Assembly: GCF_003952185.1 (NCBI RefSeq)
Contig: NZ_RXFS01000003.1
Location: forward strand, 248,001-312,000
DNA from: Variovorax sp. 679
GTDB lineage: Bacteria > Pseudomonadota > Gammaproteobacteria > Burkholderiales > Burkholderiaceae_C
DNA: 64,000 nucleotides
Direction of reading: 5' to 3'
Shown: one piece after another, positions 46,317 through 54,248 of the stretch
Position numbering within the stretch: position 1 is the stretch's first letter
Layout: every line of letters begins with the position of its first letter
Notes under the pieces: generated by a model
The model's database searches: none
Told to the model about the DNA's origin: nothing
The model's input: the letters and a program-made list of their open reading frames with translations, nothing else
Made by a program: the position numbers and the translations under genes

Positions 46317-46337
46317 GTATCCTATCAGGGGGGATAC
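46317..46337. promoter_or_regulatory. RcnR/FrmR-type G-tract operator
   Basis: GTATCC-TATCAGGGG-GGATAC: perfect GTATCC/GGATAC inverted arms around a 9-base spacer with a run of six G. It lies directly upstream of the FrmR-family gene. The site at 36519 has the same design. Confidence 0.75.
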
Positions 46338-46448
46338 GAAACGCTCGAAAGAGGCACGCGCTGCGAAGGGGAATTCGTGGTGATGGAATGCTTACTGGGA
46401 ACGGCGAGCTTGGCCTTTGCGGTCCCTTGCTCGCCCGGGATCGACGGC

Positions 46449-46574
46449 TCAGTGGCAGTGCCTGGTGCCGGTTGCCCTTTCCTGGTGGCAGCCGTTCTTG
46501 TCCGTACCGCCGGAATGAGCCCAGGCCCCAACGCTCAACACCAGAGCGGTCAACGCGAATGCGATCTTCTTCAT
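46449..46574 (-). CDS. 41-residue YHYH-type exported mini-protein
   Basis: Found by translating the minus strand. A start with GAGGAG about 7 bases upstream, a signal peptide (MKKIAFALTALVLSVGAWA) and a 22-residue mature part HSGGTDKNGCHQERATGTRHCH. This matches the YHYH/HSGGTDxxGCHxxxxTGxxHCH motif usually seen as a domain in larger secreted proteins. The mature peptide is almost only the motif, rich in His and Cys, and may bind metal. Confidence 0.75.
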   Translation of the reverse strand: MKKIAFALTALVLSVGAWAHSGGTDKNGCHQERATGTRHCH

Positions 46575-46864
46575 TTCGTTCTCCTCACCCAAATGCGGGC
46601 AAAGCCAGTTTCGACGGATGTCAACAAATGTTAGTCAGGGTTTGCCAGCAAGCTGGCTGCTGAGCAGCGCCCCAACGCGGATCTGGGCGAACTGAGCTTT
46701 CGAAAATCTGTCTCGAAGATGCGCGGCATTGGCAATGCGCGTAACTCCCTAACCGCGCTTGCACATCCGGGTGAACTTGTTGCGCGTACTCACACAGCGC
46801 CGGCTTTTGCGCCGCGTGAGTCGTTCGTGCCCATTCCAACATTTTCATTTTCGAGGTGACGCCA

Positions 46865-48376
46865 ATGAGATTGCTCCCAACGCCTGTCCAGGCCTGTGTT
46901 CTCGCCCTGTGCGCGGTTGCCGCCACCACGGCCCTGGCCTCCAGCCACCGCGAGGCGCCCTCGATCGCAGGGATGCCCAAGCTGGACGCCACCGACTTCT
47001 ACATGTTCCGCAGCTACGAGCCCAATCGCCAAGACTTCGTGACGCTGATCGCCAACTACCAGCCCGACCAAGGCCCCTATGGCGGTCCCAACTACTACAC
47101 GATGGATCCCAACGGGCTGTACGAGATCCACATCGACAACACCGGCGGCGCCACCGAAAACCTCACCTTCCAGTTCCGCTTCACCAACACGCTGCGCGAC
47201 ATTCAACTGCCGATTGCGGGCAAGCAGGTCTCCATTCCGCTGGTGCAGGCCGGCGCCATCACGGCGCCCAACCAGGCCACGAGCAACCTGCGCGAGACCT
47301 TCACGCTGACCGTGGTGCGCGGTGACCGCCGCAAGGGCCAAGCCGCCGCCGTCACCAACGCCGCCGGTGGCGCTGCGGTGTTCGACCGACCGACAGACAA
47401 CATCGGCGAGAAGACCTTCGGCGGCCCGAACGGCTATGCCGCCTACGCCGCCCAGCAGATCTACAGCATCAACATCCCGGGCTGCGCCGCGGGGGGCCGC
47501 GTGTTCGCGGGCCAGCGCCAGGACCCGTTCGCGGTCGCGCTGGGCCAGGTGTTCGACCTGATCAACCTCAACCCGCTCGGCTCGACCAGCGCCTACGGCG
47601 CGGGCACGCTGGCCACGCGCAACGTCAGCACGCTGGCGCTCGAAGTGCCTATCTCCTGCCTCACCGCGGGCGGCACCGGCCCGATCATCGGCGGCTGGAC
47701 CACGGCCAGCGCGCGCCAGGGCCGCCTGATCGCCAGCCCGCCCAAGAGCGGCCACGGCACCACGACGCTCAACGGCGGCGCCTGGGCGCAGGTCTCGCGC
47801 CTGGGCATGCCGCTGGTCAATGAGGTGGTCATCGGCCTGAAGGACAAGGACACGTTCAACAGCTCCAGGCCGATGGACGACGGCCAGTTTGCCACCTACG
47901 TGACTAATCCGACGCTGCCCGCGCTGATCCAGACTCTGTACCCCGGCGCACCGGCGCCGACGAACTTCCCGCGCACCGACCTGGTCGCGGCCTTCCTGAC
48001 GGGCATCGACGGCGTGAACAAGCCGGCCAACGTCAAGGCGTCGGAAATGCTGCGCCTGAACACCGGCATCGCACCCACCGCGATGGCGAGCCAGAGCAAC
48101 CTGGGCGTGGCCGGCGGCGACAACGCGGGCTTCCCGAACGGGCGCCGCCCGGGCGACGACGTAGTGGACATCGAGCTGCGCGTGGCCATGGGCGCCCTGT
48201 GCGTACTGACGGGTGCCAACGACACCCTCAAGGTCGGCTGCAAGCCCAGCGATGCACCGGCGGGCGGCGCGGCCATCACCGACGGCGCACTGCAGAGTCC
48301 CTCGCAGTTTCCTGCCGCCTTCCCGTATCTGAATACACCGCTGCCTGGCGCCGTCAACGCCGCCGCCGCACCGTGA
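46865..48376 (+). CDS. DUF4331 domain protein
   Basis: A 503-residue exported protein with a signal peptide (ending ALAS) and the DUF4331 opening SSHREAPSIAGMPKLDATDFYMFRSYEP. Later conserved blocks include GLYEIHIDNTGGATENLTFQF, NEVVIGLKDKDTFN and GRRPGDDVVDIELRVAMG. Members of this family are secreted or periplasmic and of unknown function. Start 46865 has GAGGTGA about 6 bases upstream. First gene of a four-gene cluster. Confidence 0.9.
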   Translation: MRLLPTPVQACVLALCAVAATTALASSHREAPSIAGMPKLDATDFYMFRSYEPNRQDFVTLIANYQPDQGPYGGPNYYTMDPNGLYEIHIDNTGGATENLTFQFRFTNTLRDIQLPIAGKQVSIPLVQAGAITAPNQATSNLRETFTLTVVRGDRRKGQAAAVTNAAGGAAVFDRPTDNIGEKTFGGPNGYAAYAAQQIYSINIPGCAAGGRVFAGQRQDPFAVALGQVFDLINLNPLGSTSAYGAGTLATRNVSTLALEVPISCLTAGGTGPIIGGWTTASARQGRLIASPPKSGHGTTTLNGGAWAQVSRLGMPLVNEVVIGLKDKDTFNSSRPMDDGQFATYVTNPTLPALIQTLYPGAPAPTNFPRTDLVAAFLTGIDGVNKPANVKASEMLRLNTGIAPTAMASQSNLGVAGGDNAGFPNGRRPGDDVVDIELRVAMGALCVLTGANDTLKVGCKPSDAPAGGAAITDGALQSPSQFPAAFPYLNTPLPGAVNAAAAP

Positions 48377-48390
48377 ACCGGGGTCCTCTC

Positions 48391-48687
48391 ATGAAGAACA
48401 CACGACTCTTCTCTCGTGCCGCCAGTGCGGTTGTCATTGCCGCGGCCCTGGCCGGCTGCGGCGGTGGAGGCGGCGGTGGGGGCGGCTTCTTCTTCCCGTT
48501 CCCGACCGGCACCACTGCGCCACCGCCGGACAACCAGCCGCCCGCGCAGGTCAGCGCCTATGACGCCTTCATCGCCTACGTGGTGGCGCTTGTTTCCACG
48601 CAGATCGACAACCAGGATGCGGCCAACGTGGCGCAGTTCGATCCGCCGCCTACGTCGGAGACCAAGGACCCGGTCGCCACGCAGTAG
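48391..48687 (+). CDS. glycine-run lipoprotein
   Basis: A 98-residue lipoprotein with lipobox ALAGC and a run of nine Gly directly after the Cys, then FFFPFPTG and Pro-rich sequence. The mature rest is short (AYDAFIAYVVALVSTQIDNQDAANVAQF). Between the DUF4331 and TPR genes, it is probably co-expressed; function unknown. Confidence 0.7.
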   Translation: MKNTRLFSRAASAVVIAAALAGCGGGGGGGGGFFFPFPTGTTAPPPDNQPPAQVSAYDAFIAYVVALVSTQIDNQDAANVAQFDPPPTSETKDPVATQ

Positions 48688-48697
48688 GCGCTGCATC

Positions 48698-49894
48698 GTG
48701 CGGACCGGCATCTTCACCGTGTGCGCCATCCGGCGATGGCTGACGCCGCTGGTGTCGATGCTGATGCTCGCGGGCACGGCGCATGCCGTGCCGCGCGTGC
48801 CGGCCAGCGACGACATGGTGGTGGAAACACTGCCCGCCGTCACCGGCTGGTCGAGCGAACAACGCCACCTGCGCCGCGAGCTGGTGCAGCGGCCCGGCGA
48901 TCCGGCCACCGCCATCGAGGCGGCGACCACCTACCTGAACCTGGCGCGCGAGCAGGGCGACGCGCGCTACGCCGGCTATGCCATGGGCGCGCTGCAAGCC
49001 TGGGAGGGCAAGCCCGCGGCCGACACGCCGCCGGCCGTGCTCGTCATGCGCGCCACCATCGCGCAGTTCCTGCACGATTTCGACGGCGCCGAGGCCACGC
49101 TCAAGACCGCGCTGGCACGCCAGCCCAATGACCCCCAGGGCTGGATCACGCTCGCCACCATCCTGCGCGTGCGCGGGCGCTACAACGAATCCGACGCCGC
49201 ATGCCGCGCGCTCGGCCGCGTCGCTCCCGTGCTCTACGGCGTTGCCTGCCTGGCCGAGAACGCCGGCCTGCGCGGCAGGCACGACGAGGCGCGCGACACG
49301 CTGCAGGAGCTGCTCGCCAACCCTGCGCTGGCCGGCGCCGCGCAGGCGGGCACGCGCCAGTGGCTGCTGACCAGCGTGGCCGAGGTCGAGGAGCTCGCGG
49401 GCCGATCCGCCCAGGCCGATGCCGCCTACCGCAAGGCGGTGGCGGAGCAATCCTCGGGCTATCTGCTGCTGGCCTACAGCGACTACCTGCAACGCGTCGG
49501 GCGGCACGCCGAGATTCCCTCGCTCCTTGCCCGGGAGGCACGCAGCGACGCCGTGCTGCTGCGGCTGGCCATCGCGGGCGCAGCCGCGCGCGACAAGGGG
49601 GCGAAGGCCGAGGCCGACGAGCTGCGCCAGCGCTTCGAGGCCTCGGCGCTGCGCCCCGGCACCACGGCGCTGCATGCGCGCGAAGAAGCCATGTTCGCGC
49701 TCGACGTGCAGAACGACCCGAAGCGCGCGCTCGAACTCGCGCGCTTGAACGTCAAGCTGCAGCGCGAACCCATCGACCTGCTGGTGTTCGCGCGCGCCGC
49801 CGCGGCTGCCAACGACAGTGCCGCGCGCGGCGAAGTGAAGGCCCTGATGCAACAGATCGGACTGAAGGATGCGCGTGTCGATGCGATCCCTTGA
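48698..49894 (+). CDS. exported TPR-repeat protein
   Basis: A 398-residue protein with a membrane leader (VCAIRRWLTPLVSMLMLAGTAHA) and about six TPR-like helical pairs, with conserved AEATLKTALARQPNDPQGWITLATILRVRGRYNE near residue 125. A GTG start at 48698 gives a proper leader; the upstream frame overlaps the lipoprotein gene. It overlaps the next gene by 26 bases. TPR proteins are usually scaffolds for protein complexes. Confidence 0.78.
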   Translation: MRTGIFTVCAIRRWLTPLVSMLMLAGTAHAVPRVPASDDMVVETLPAVTGWSSEQRHLRRELVQRPGDPATAIEAATTYLNLAREQGDARYAGYAMGALQAWEGKPAADTPPAVLVMRATIAQFLHDFDGAEATLKTALARQPNDPQGWITLATILRVRGRYNESDAACRALGRVAPVLYGVACLAENAGLRGRHDEARDTLQELLANPALAGAAQAGTRQWLLTSVAEVEELAGRSAQADAAYRKAVAEQSSGYLLLAYSDYLQRVGRHAEIPSLLAREARSDAVLLRLAIAGAAARDKGAKAEADELRQRFEASALRPGTTALHAREEAMFALDVQNDPKRALELARLNVKLQREPIDLLVFARAAAAANDSAARGEVKALMQQIGLKDARVDAIP

Positions 49895-51050
49895 ACGCAC
49901 CGGCCTCGCCGTGCTGCTGCTGTTGGCGCTGCTCTGCGGCGCGGCGCCGGCGCACGCCCACAAGGCGAGCGACGCCTACCTGCAACTGCACCGCAGTGGC
50001 GACACGATGGACCTGCGCTGGGACATTGCGCTGCGCGACCTCGACGCGATGCTCGACCTGGACACCAACGCCGACCGCAAGCTCAGCTGGGGCGAGGTGC
50101 GCACACGCCTGTCCGAGATCCGCGCCTATGCGCTGGCACGCCTCAGCCTGCAGCAGGGCCGGTGCGCACTGGCCGAGGCGCAGCCCGCCGCCATCGAGGA
50201 CCGCGTCGATGGCACGTACCTCGTGCTGCAACTGCAGGCCCGCTGCGGCGCAGGCGCCGCGCTCGACATCGACTACCGGCTGTTCCGCGAGGTCGATCCC
50301 ACGCACCGCGGTCTGTTGCGCGTGGAGGCCGACGGCGGGGCGCAGCCCGCGGTGCGCTCGCTCGACCCATCGGGCGGACCGGTTGCCGTGCCGTGGCCGA
50401 ACGCGCCGGGCGCAGGCGCAGCCGACGCCGCACCGGACACCAGCTTCTTTCGCGACGGCATCCATCACATCCTGATCGGCTACGACCACATCCTGTTCCT
50501 GATCTGCCTGCTGCTGCCTGCCGTGCTGCGCCGCCGTCCGCGGGCCGGCGAATGGGAGCCGGTGGTGGCGTGGCGCGAGGCCGTGTGGCCGATGCTCGGC
50601 ATCGTCACGATGTTCACCATCGCGCACTCGATCACGCTGGCGCTGGCGGGGCTGAAGGTGGTGACCATCTCGCCGCGCATCATCGAGCCCGGCATTGCGA
50701 TCACGATCATGTTGGCCGCCATCGACAACATCTACCCGGTGCTGCGCGGACGCCGCAAGCTGTTCAGCTTTTTGTTCGGCCTGATCCATGGCTTCGGTTT
50801 CGCGGGCGCGTTGGCCGAGCTCGACCTGCCGTTGCACGACTTCGTGATCGCGCTGCTCCAGTTCAACCTGGGCGTGGAGGCGGGGCAGCTCATGGTGGTC
50901 GGCGTGGTGCTCGTCGCGCTGCTGGCGATGCGCAACTGGCAGCACTATCCGCCGGTGGTGCTGCGCGGCGGCTCGGCGCTGGCGGTGCTGGTCGCCGTCA
51001 TCTGGCTGGGCGAGCGGGTCTTCGACGTGAAGGTGCTGCCGTTTTCCTAA
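49869..51050 (+). CDS. HupE/UreJ-2 family protein with EF-hand-like loop
   Basis: A 393-residue membrane protein. A leader (cleavage near AHAHK) is followed by a periplasmic region with an EF-hand-like loop LDTNADRKLSWGE (residues ~58-71). The membrane part begins at about 195 with FRDGIHHILIGYDHILFLICLLLP and includes FGLIHGFGFAGALAELDLP, as in HupE/UreJ_2. Predicted nickel or other divalent-metal handling is inferred. The same gene order DUF4331-lipoprotein-TPR-HupE is familiar to me in Burkholderiales. Confidence 0.85.
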   Translation: MRVSMRSLERTGLAVLLLLALLCGAAPAHAHKASDAYLQLHRSGDTMDLRWDIALRDLDAMLDLDTNADRKLSWGEVRTRLSEIRAYALARLSLQQGRCALAEAQPAAIEDRVDGTYLVLQLQARCGAGAALDIDYRLFREVDPTHRGLLRVEADGGAQPAVRSLDPSGGPVAVPWPNAPGAGAADAAPDTSFFRDGIHHILIGYDHILFLICLLLPAVLRRRPRAGEWEPVVAWREAVWPMLGIVTMFTIAHSITLALAGLKVVTISPRIIEPGIAITIMLAAIDNIYPVLRGRRKLFSFLFGLIHGFGFAGALAELDLPLHDFVIALLQFNLGVEAGQLMVVGVVLVALLAMRNWQHYPPVVLRGGSALAVLVAVIWLGERVFDVKVLPFS

Positions 51051-51453
51051 GATGCGGCCGCACCGTCGCTGTGTTGCCGCAGCGCGCGACGGCTGCGTTG
51101 AGATGCATGCCCAAACCAAGCCGGTGACGGTCGCGTCGAGAGCTGCAGCCTCTCTGTCCGCAAGCGCCGAGGGCTGCCGGACACGCACGGCCTGCGCCAT
51201 TGCGCCCTCGGGCTGCCCATGCCTGTCGCAATCAACTGACATCCCAAACTTCGACGCGCACATGTCGTGATCGCACGTCCGACACCATGGCGCCCGGCCA
51301 CATCCTCCTTCGCCAGAGGTCTTGCTCAGCGGAGAACGCACTTATCGGATTCCATTCCAATTTGACAAGATTTTCGAGGCAAATGAAGCCATGGCCCTTT
51401 GCCATCCGTGAATCTTGTTGCTGAGACGACCCGCTCTTTGTAAGGTTTCAGCC
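51051..51453. other. intergenic gap between cargo and recombinase module
   Basis: About 400 bases with no supported gene. The composition changes here from very GC-rich cargo to clearly AT-richer DNA. It includes CTTATCGGA (51341-51349), whose reverse complement TCCGATAAG lies at the island's right junction (58320-58328). It also includes TTGACA (51362-51367) upstream of the recombinase operon, without a convincing -10. A 9-bp match is not significant alone. Confidence 0.6.
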
Positions 51454-52737
51454 ATGACGCTTCACTTCCGAATTGAATTTCTGTTGGACACATCGCCGGA
51501 TGGCAGCGACGCCGTTCGCCGCGTCGTCCTTGCCGACCGCGAAACCGAACTGCAGCACGAGCTTGCCGTAGCTTTTTTGCTCGACGAGTTTGGCCAAAAG
51601 CCGCTGAACACCCAGATTGCGGTTCTTTCAGATCTCGCGTTCTTCCTCGAATGGCAGTTGCTTCGCGCAAGGCGTGCGGAAGCCTCGGGAAAAGCGAAAG
51701 CGCCCTTCATCAGTCCGGAAGGTCGCGTGCTTGCCGGCACGCGTGCACTGACGAACAGAGAAATTACTGAGTACTGCCGTTGGGCGTGCCTGCATGCCGA
51801 CAAGCTCGCGATCGCGCTACAAGACGAATCCTCCACCTTCGCTCGGTTGGCAACCGGCAAAGCAGTCAAATTCGGCACGTCTAACCGCCGCATCAGGACC
51901 ACCGGAAACTACGTTGCCTGGCTAACGAAGGAATGCGATCCCCGGTTGGAACTCACGGCAGAGGAGCATCGAATGCTTGAGGCCAGCGCGCAGAGCATTC
52001 GAATGGAATTTCATAAACACATCGCCACAGGCGACGATTCTGTAGAGGTCCGCTCGTTAAACGACGAACAACGGAGCAGCCTTGAGAGAGCCATCGGGAA
52101 CGGTGGCCCATTTCCTCAAACTCCAACGGGGCGGCGCGACCGCTTGATAGTGGAAACACTCCACGAGTCAGGCCTCAGGGCGGGAGAGCTACTCAAGCTT
52201 TGCTGTGTAGATGTGATTGAGTCGTGGGAGTACAAGCCCGGGCATTTCACCGGGTGCCTCAAAGTCGTCGAAGCGCAAAACGATCCTGCCGACACACGAT
52301 TGCATGAACCCGCTTGCAAGACAGGGGGTGGCCTGGTGCCGATCTCCACATCACTTGCGACCAAACTCATTGAGTACGTCGTCGGCGACCGCGAAGCTGC
52401 CGTCTTCAAATCAAACTCTACGACGCCCTTTCTGTTTGTGAACCATGAGGGCAAGTTCGAAGGAAGCCCTCTCGGCCGAAGAAACCTGAATCGCGTACTC
52501 GGCAAACTCAAATCCTTCGATTCGCTTCCTTCCAGCATCTCGCCTCACGTTCTGCGACATACCAACCTCAATCACGTTTACAAGACTGCGACGTCAAAAG
52601 GCCGTGACGCTCGTGAGATCGTGATCCAAAGAGGTCGATGGTCTACGAAATCAACGATGCCTGATCGATATGCAGCTCGTGCAATCGAAGAGCGCTCGGC
52701 CGAGCTTGTTCAACAGAGAGACCGCATTATTTCCTGA
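51454..52737 (+). CDS. tyrosine recombinase 1 of the island
   Basis: A 427-residue site-specific recombinase (phage-integrase family). The catalytic set is visible: Arg242 in ESGLRAGELLKL, His365 and Arg368 in HVLRHTNLN, a Trp in QRGRWSTKSTMPDRY, and Tyr406 as probable nucleophile. An N-terminal SAM-like DNA-binding region (about residues 20-130) precedes it. It is the first of four consecutive genes that run toward the island's right end. Codon use is less GC-rich than the cargo. Confidence 0.92.
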   Translation: MTLHFRIEFLLDTSPDGSDAVRRVVLADRETELQHELAVAFLLDEFGQKPLNTQIAVLSDLAFFLEWQLLRARRAEASGKAKAPFISPEGRVLAGTRALTNREITEYCRWACLHADKLAIALQDESSTFARLATGKAVKFGTSNRRIRTTGNYVAWLTKECDPRLELTAEEHRMLEASAQSIRMEFHKHIATGDDSVEVRSLNDEQRSSLERAIGNGGPFPQTPTGRRDRLIVETLHESGLRAGELLKLCCVDVIESWEYKPGHFTGCLKVVEAQNDPADTRLHEPACKTGGGLVPISTSLATKLIEYVVGDREAAVFKSNSTTPFLFVNHEGKFEGSPLGRRNLNRVLGKLKSFDSLPSSISPHVLRHTNLNHVYKTATSKGRDAREIVIQRGRWSTKSTMPDRYAARAIEERSAELVQQRDRIIS

Positions 52738-52748
52738 CAAGTCACCGC

Positions 52749-54248
52749 ATGTACGGCCCCTACACCGAATTCGTCGTCGGGAGCGATGAAATCTTCCCCA
52801 ATGATCTTCCAACTCACATCAGGATCATCGACGACGAGTCGCGACTCATCCGCGTCAATTTGGATGGCATGTTGCTTCCCACAACTGGCGGCATAGAAAT
52901 CGCATTCCGGCTCAGGGATGTCGAAGATCTTCTGACGCCCGCCACAGCGACCATTTATTACGCAGTGGTTCTGAATGCCTTGGACGGCAAGCGCAAAGTC
53001 TCCACCGGGCTCCAGTGGTTTTCTCGTTTTGAACGGATGCTCAGAAGGTTGAATCTCGCCAAAAGAGCTGCATCCATCACGCTGAAGATGTACATGGAGG
53101 AAGCGCGGCAATCGTCTCCAAATGACCTGAAGACGCTCAGGAGCTTGTTGAGGTATTGGATACGTCTCGGCTATCCAGGCATCGCCCCGGACCTTAAGGC
53201 TCACATTCTGACCTCTCAATCACCGAAGAGTGCGACATCCATCGAGATTCAGGCAAGGAAGACACATGAGCGACCATTCACGATAGAAAAGATTCGCGCG
53301 ATTCATCGGCAAGTGGATGACTTGTACATCGACGGGAAGTTCAACCCACAGCAGAACCTGCTTTGGCGCCTGATGATCTCTGAGGCTTTGCGGCCTTCCC
53401 AAATGCAACTTCTGAGGGTCAAGGATGTTTCGTTATCCGCCAAAGCTCTCGCGGTGCCCCTGGTCAAGCTCCAGGGGAAGCCGAGCCGTTCAAGGATGAT
53501 GAATGTGACCGTCTCGGAGGCTGTACACGTGGCTCTTCGCGATCATCTGGCCTGGATGGAAAAGCTCTCCGGCAGCGACCTTCCTCCAGATCAGCCTCTC
53601 TTTTGCGTCAACATCAACAAGCAAGCTCCTTTCCTGCAGCAACGAACCATCGGCATCACGTCTCTGATAGTTCGCACTCGAGGGCGCATCACAGACCACA
53701 TTGCAGAACTTCGCGACCTCGATCTTTTCACCAGGCGATTCAAACACACCAAACTCACCCATCTGGCAATCCTAGGTGCGCCATTGGAGGTCCTCAGGCA
53801 GGCGGCCTTTCACACCACATCTGGCTCGCTCACGCGCTACGTCAACTTGACCGACGAGATGGCTGATGCGTTTGAACGGCAGATGGATCCGCACTTCGTG
53901 CTTGTGATAAACGCGTTCAGAGGTTCGGTATTGGATGCAGGTACCGAGAAGTCCATACCTGAAGACAAACTCATCCTCAACGCCGAGTTGAACGACAGCC
54001 TGGGCGGATGCGGAGATGAACTATGCGGCGTTTTAGCTCCCGATGGTTGCTATATCTGTCCGCGATTCAAGGCCTTCGTAGATGGACCGCACGACCAAGT
54101 TCTAGCGAAGATGGAGAAGGCGCGAGAAAGGAAGGTGCTGATGCTATTGCCAGTGGAAACGATTCAAAGAGACGACAACATCATCTCTGCGGTGAAGCAA
54201 GTCATGGAAATCTGTGAGCGCAGAAGGGAAAACGAATGCAAGGAGTAG
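52749..54248 (+). CDS. tyrosine recombinase 2 with altered HxxR box
   Basis: A 499-residue recombinase-like protein beginning 11 bases after the first. Candidate motifs are SEALRPSQMQLL for the first Arg and AFHTTSGSLTRY for the nucleophile box (Tyr364). The middle box reads RRFKHTKLTHL: at the usual His and Arg of HxxR stand Arg329 and Lys332. Its C terminus has a Cys cluster GGCGDELCGVLAPDGCYICPRF, possibly zinc-binding. It may work as an accessory subunit, as one of the recombinases of Tn554-like elements may. Confidence 0.82.
   Translation: MYGPYTEFVVGSDEIFPNDLPTHIRIIDDESRLIRVNLDGMLLPTTGGIEIAFRLRDVEDLLTPATATIYYAVVLNALDGKRKVSTGLQWFSRFERMLRRLNLAKRAASITLKMYMEEARQSSPNDLKTLRSLLRYWIRLGYPGIAPDLKAHILTSQSPKSATSIEIQARKTHERPFTIEKIRAIHRQVDDLYIDGKFNPQQNLLWRLMISEALRPSQMQLLRVKDVSLSAKALAVPLVKLQGKPSRSRMMNVTVSEAVHVALRDHLAWMEKLSGSDLPPDQPLFCVNINKQAPFLQQRTIGITSLIVRTRGRITDHIAELRDLDLFTRRFKHTKLTHLAILGAPLEVLRQAAFHTTSGSLTRYVNLTDEMADAFERQMDPHFVLVINAFRGSVLDAGTEKSIPEDKLILNAELNDSLGGCGDELCGVLAPDGCYICPRFKAFVDGPHDQVLAKMEKARERKVLMLLPVETIQRDDNIISAVKQVMEICERRRENECKE

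Noticed and set aside
48650..51341. Long minus-strand frames over the TPR and HupE genes
   Set aside because: The plus-strand products have leaders and recognisable families; the minus-strand ones do not.
51362..51390. Promoter TTGACA for the recombinase operon
   Set aside because: The -35 is perfect but no acceptable -10 follows at 16-18 bases; kept only as a note in the intergenic entry.
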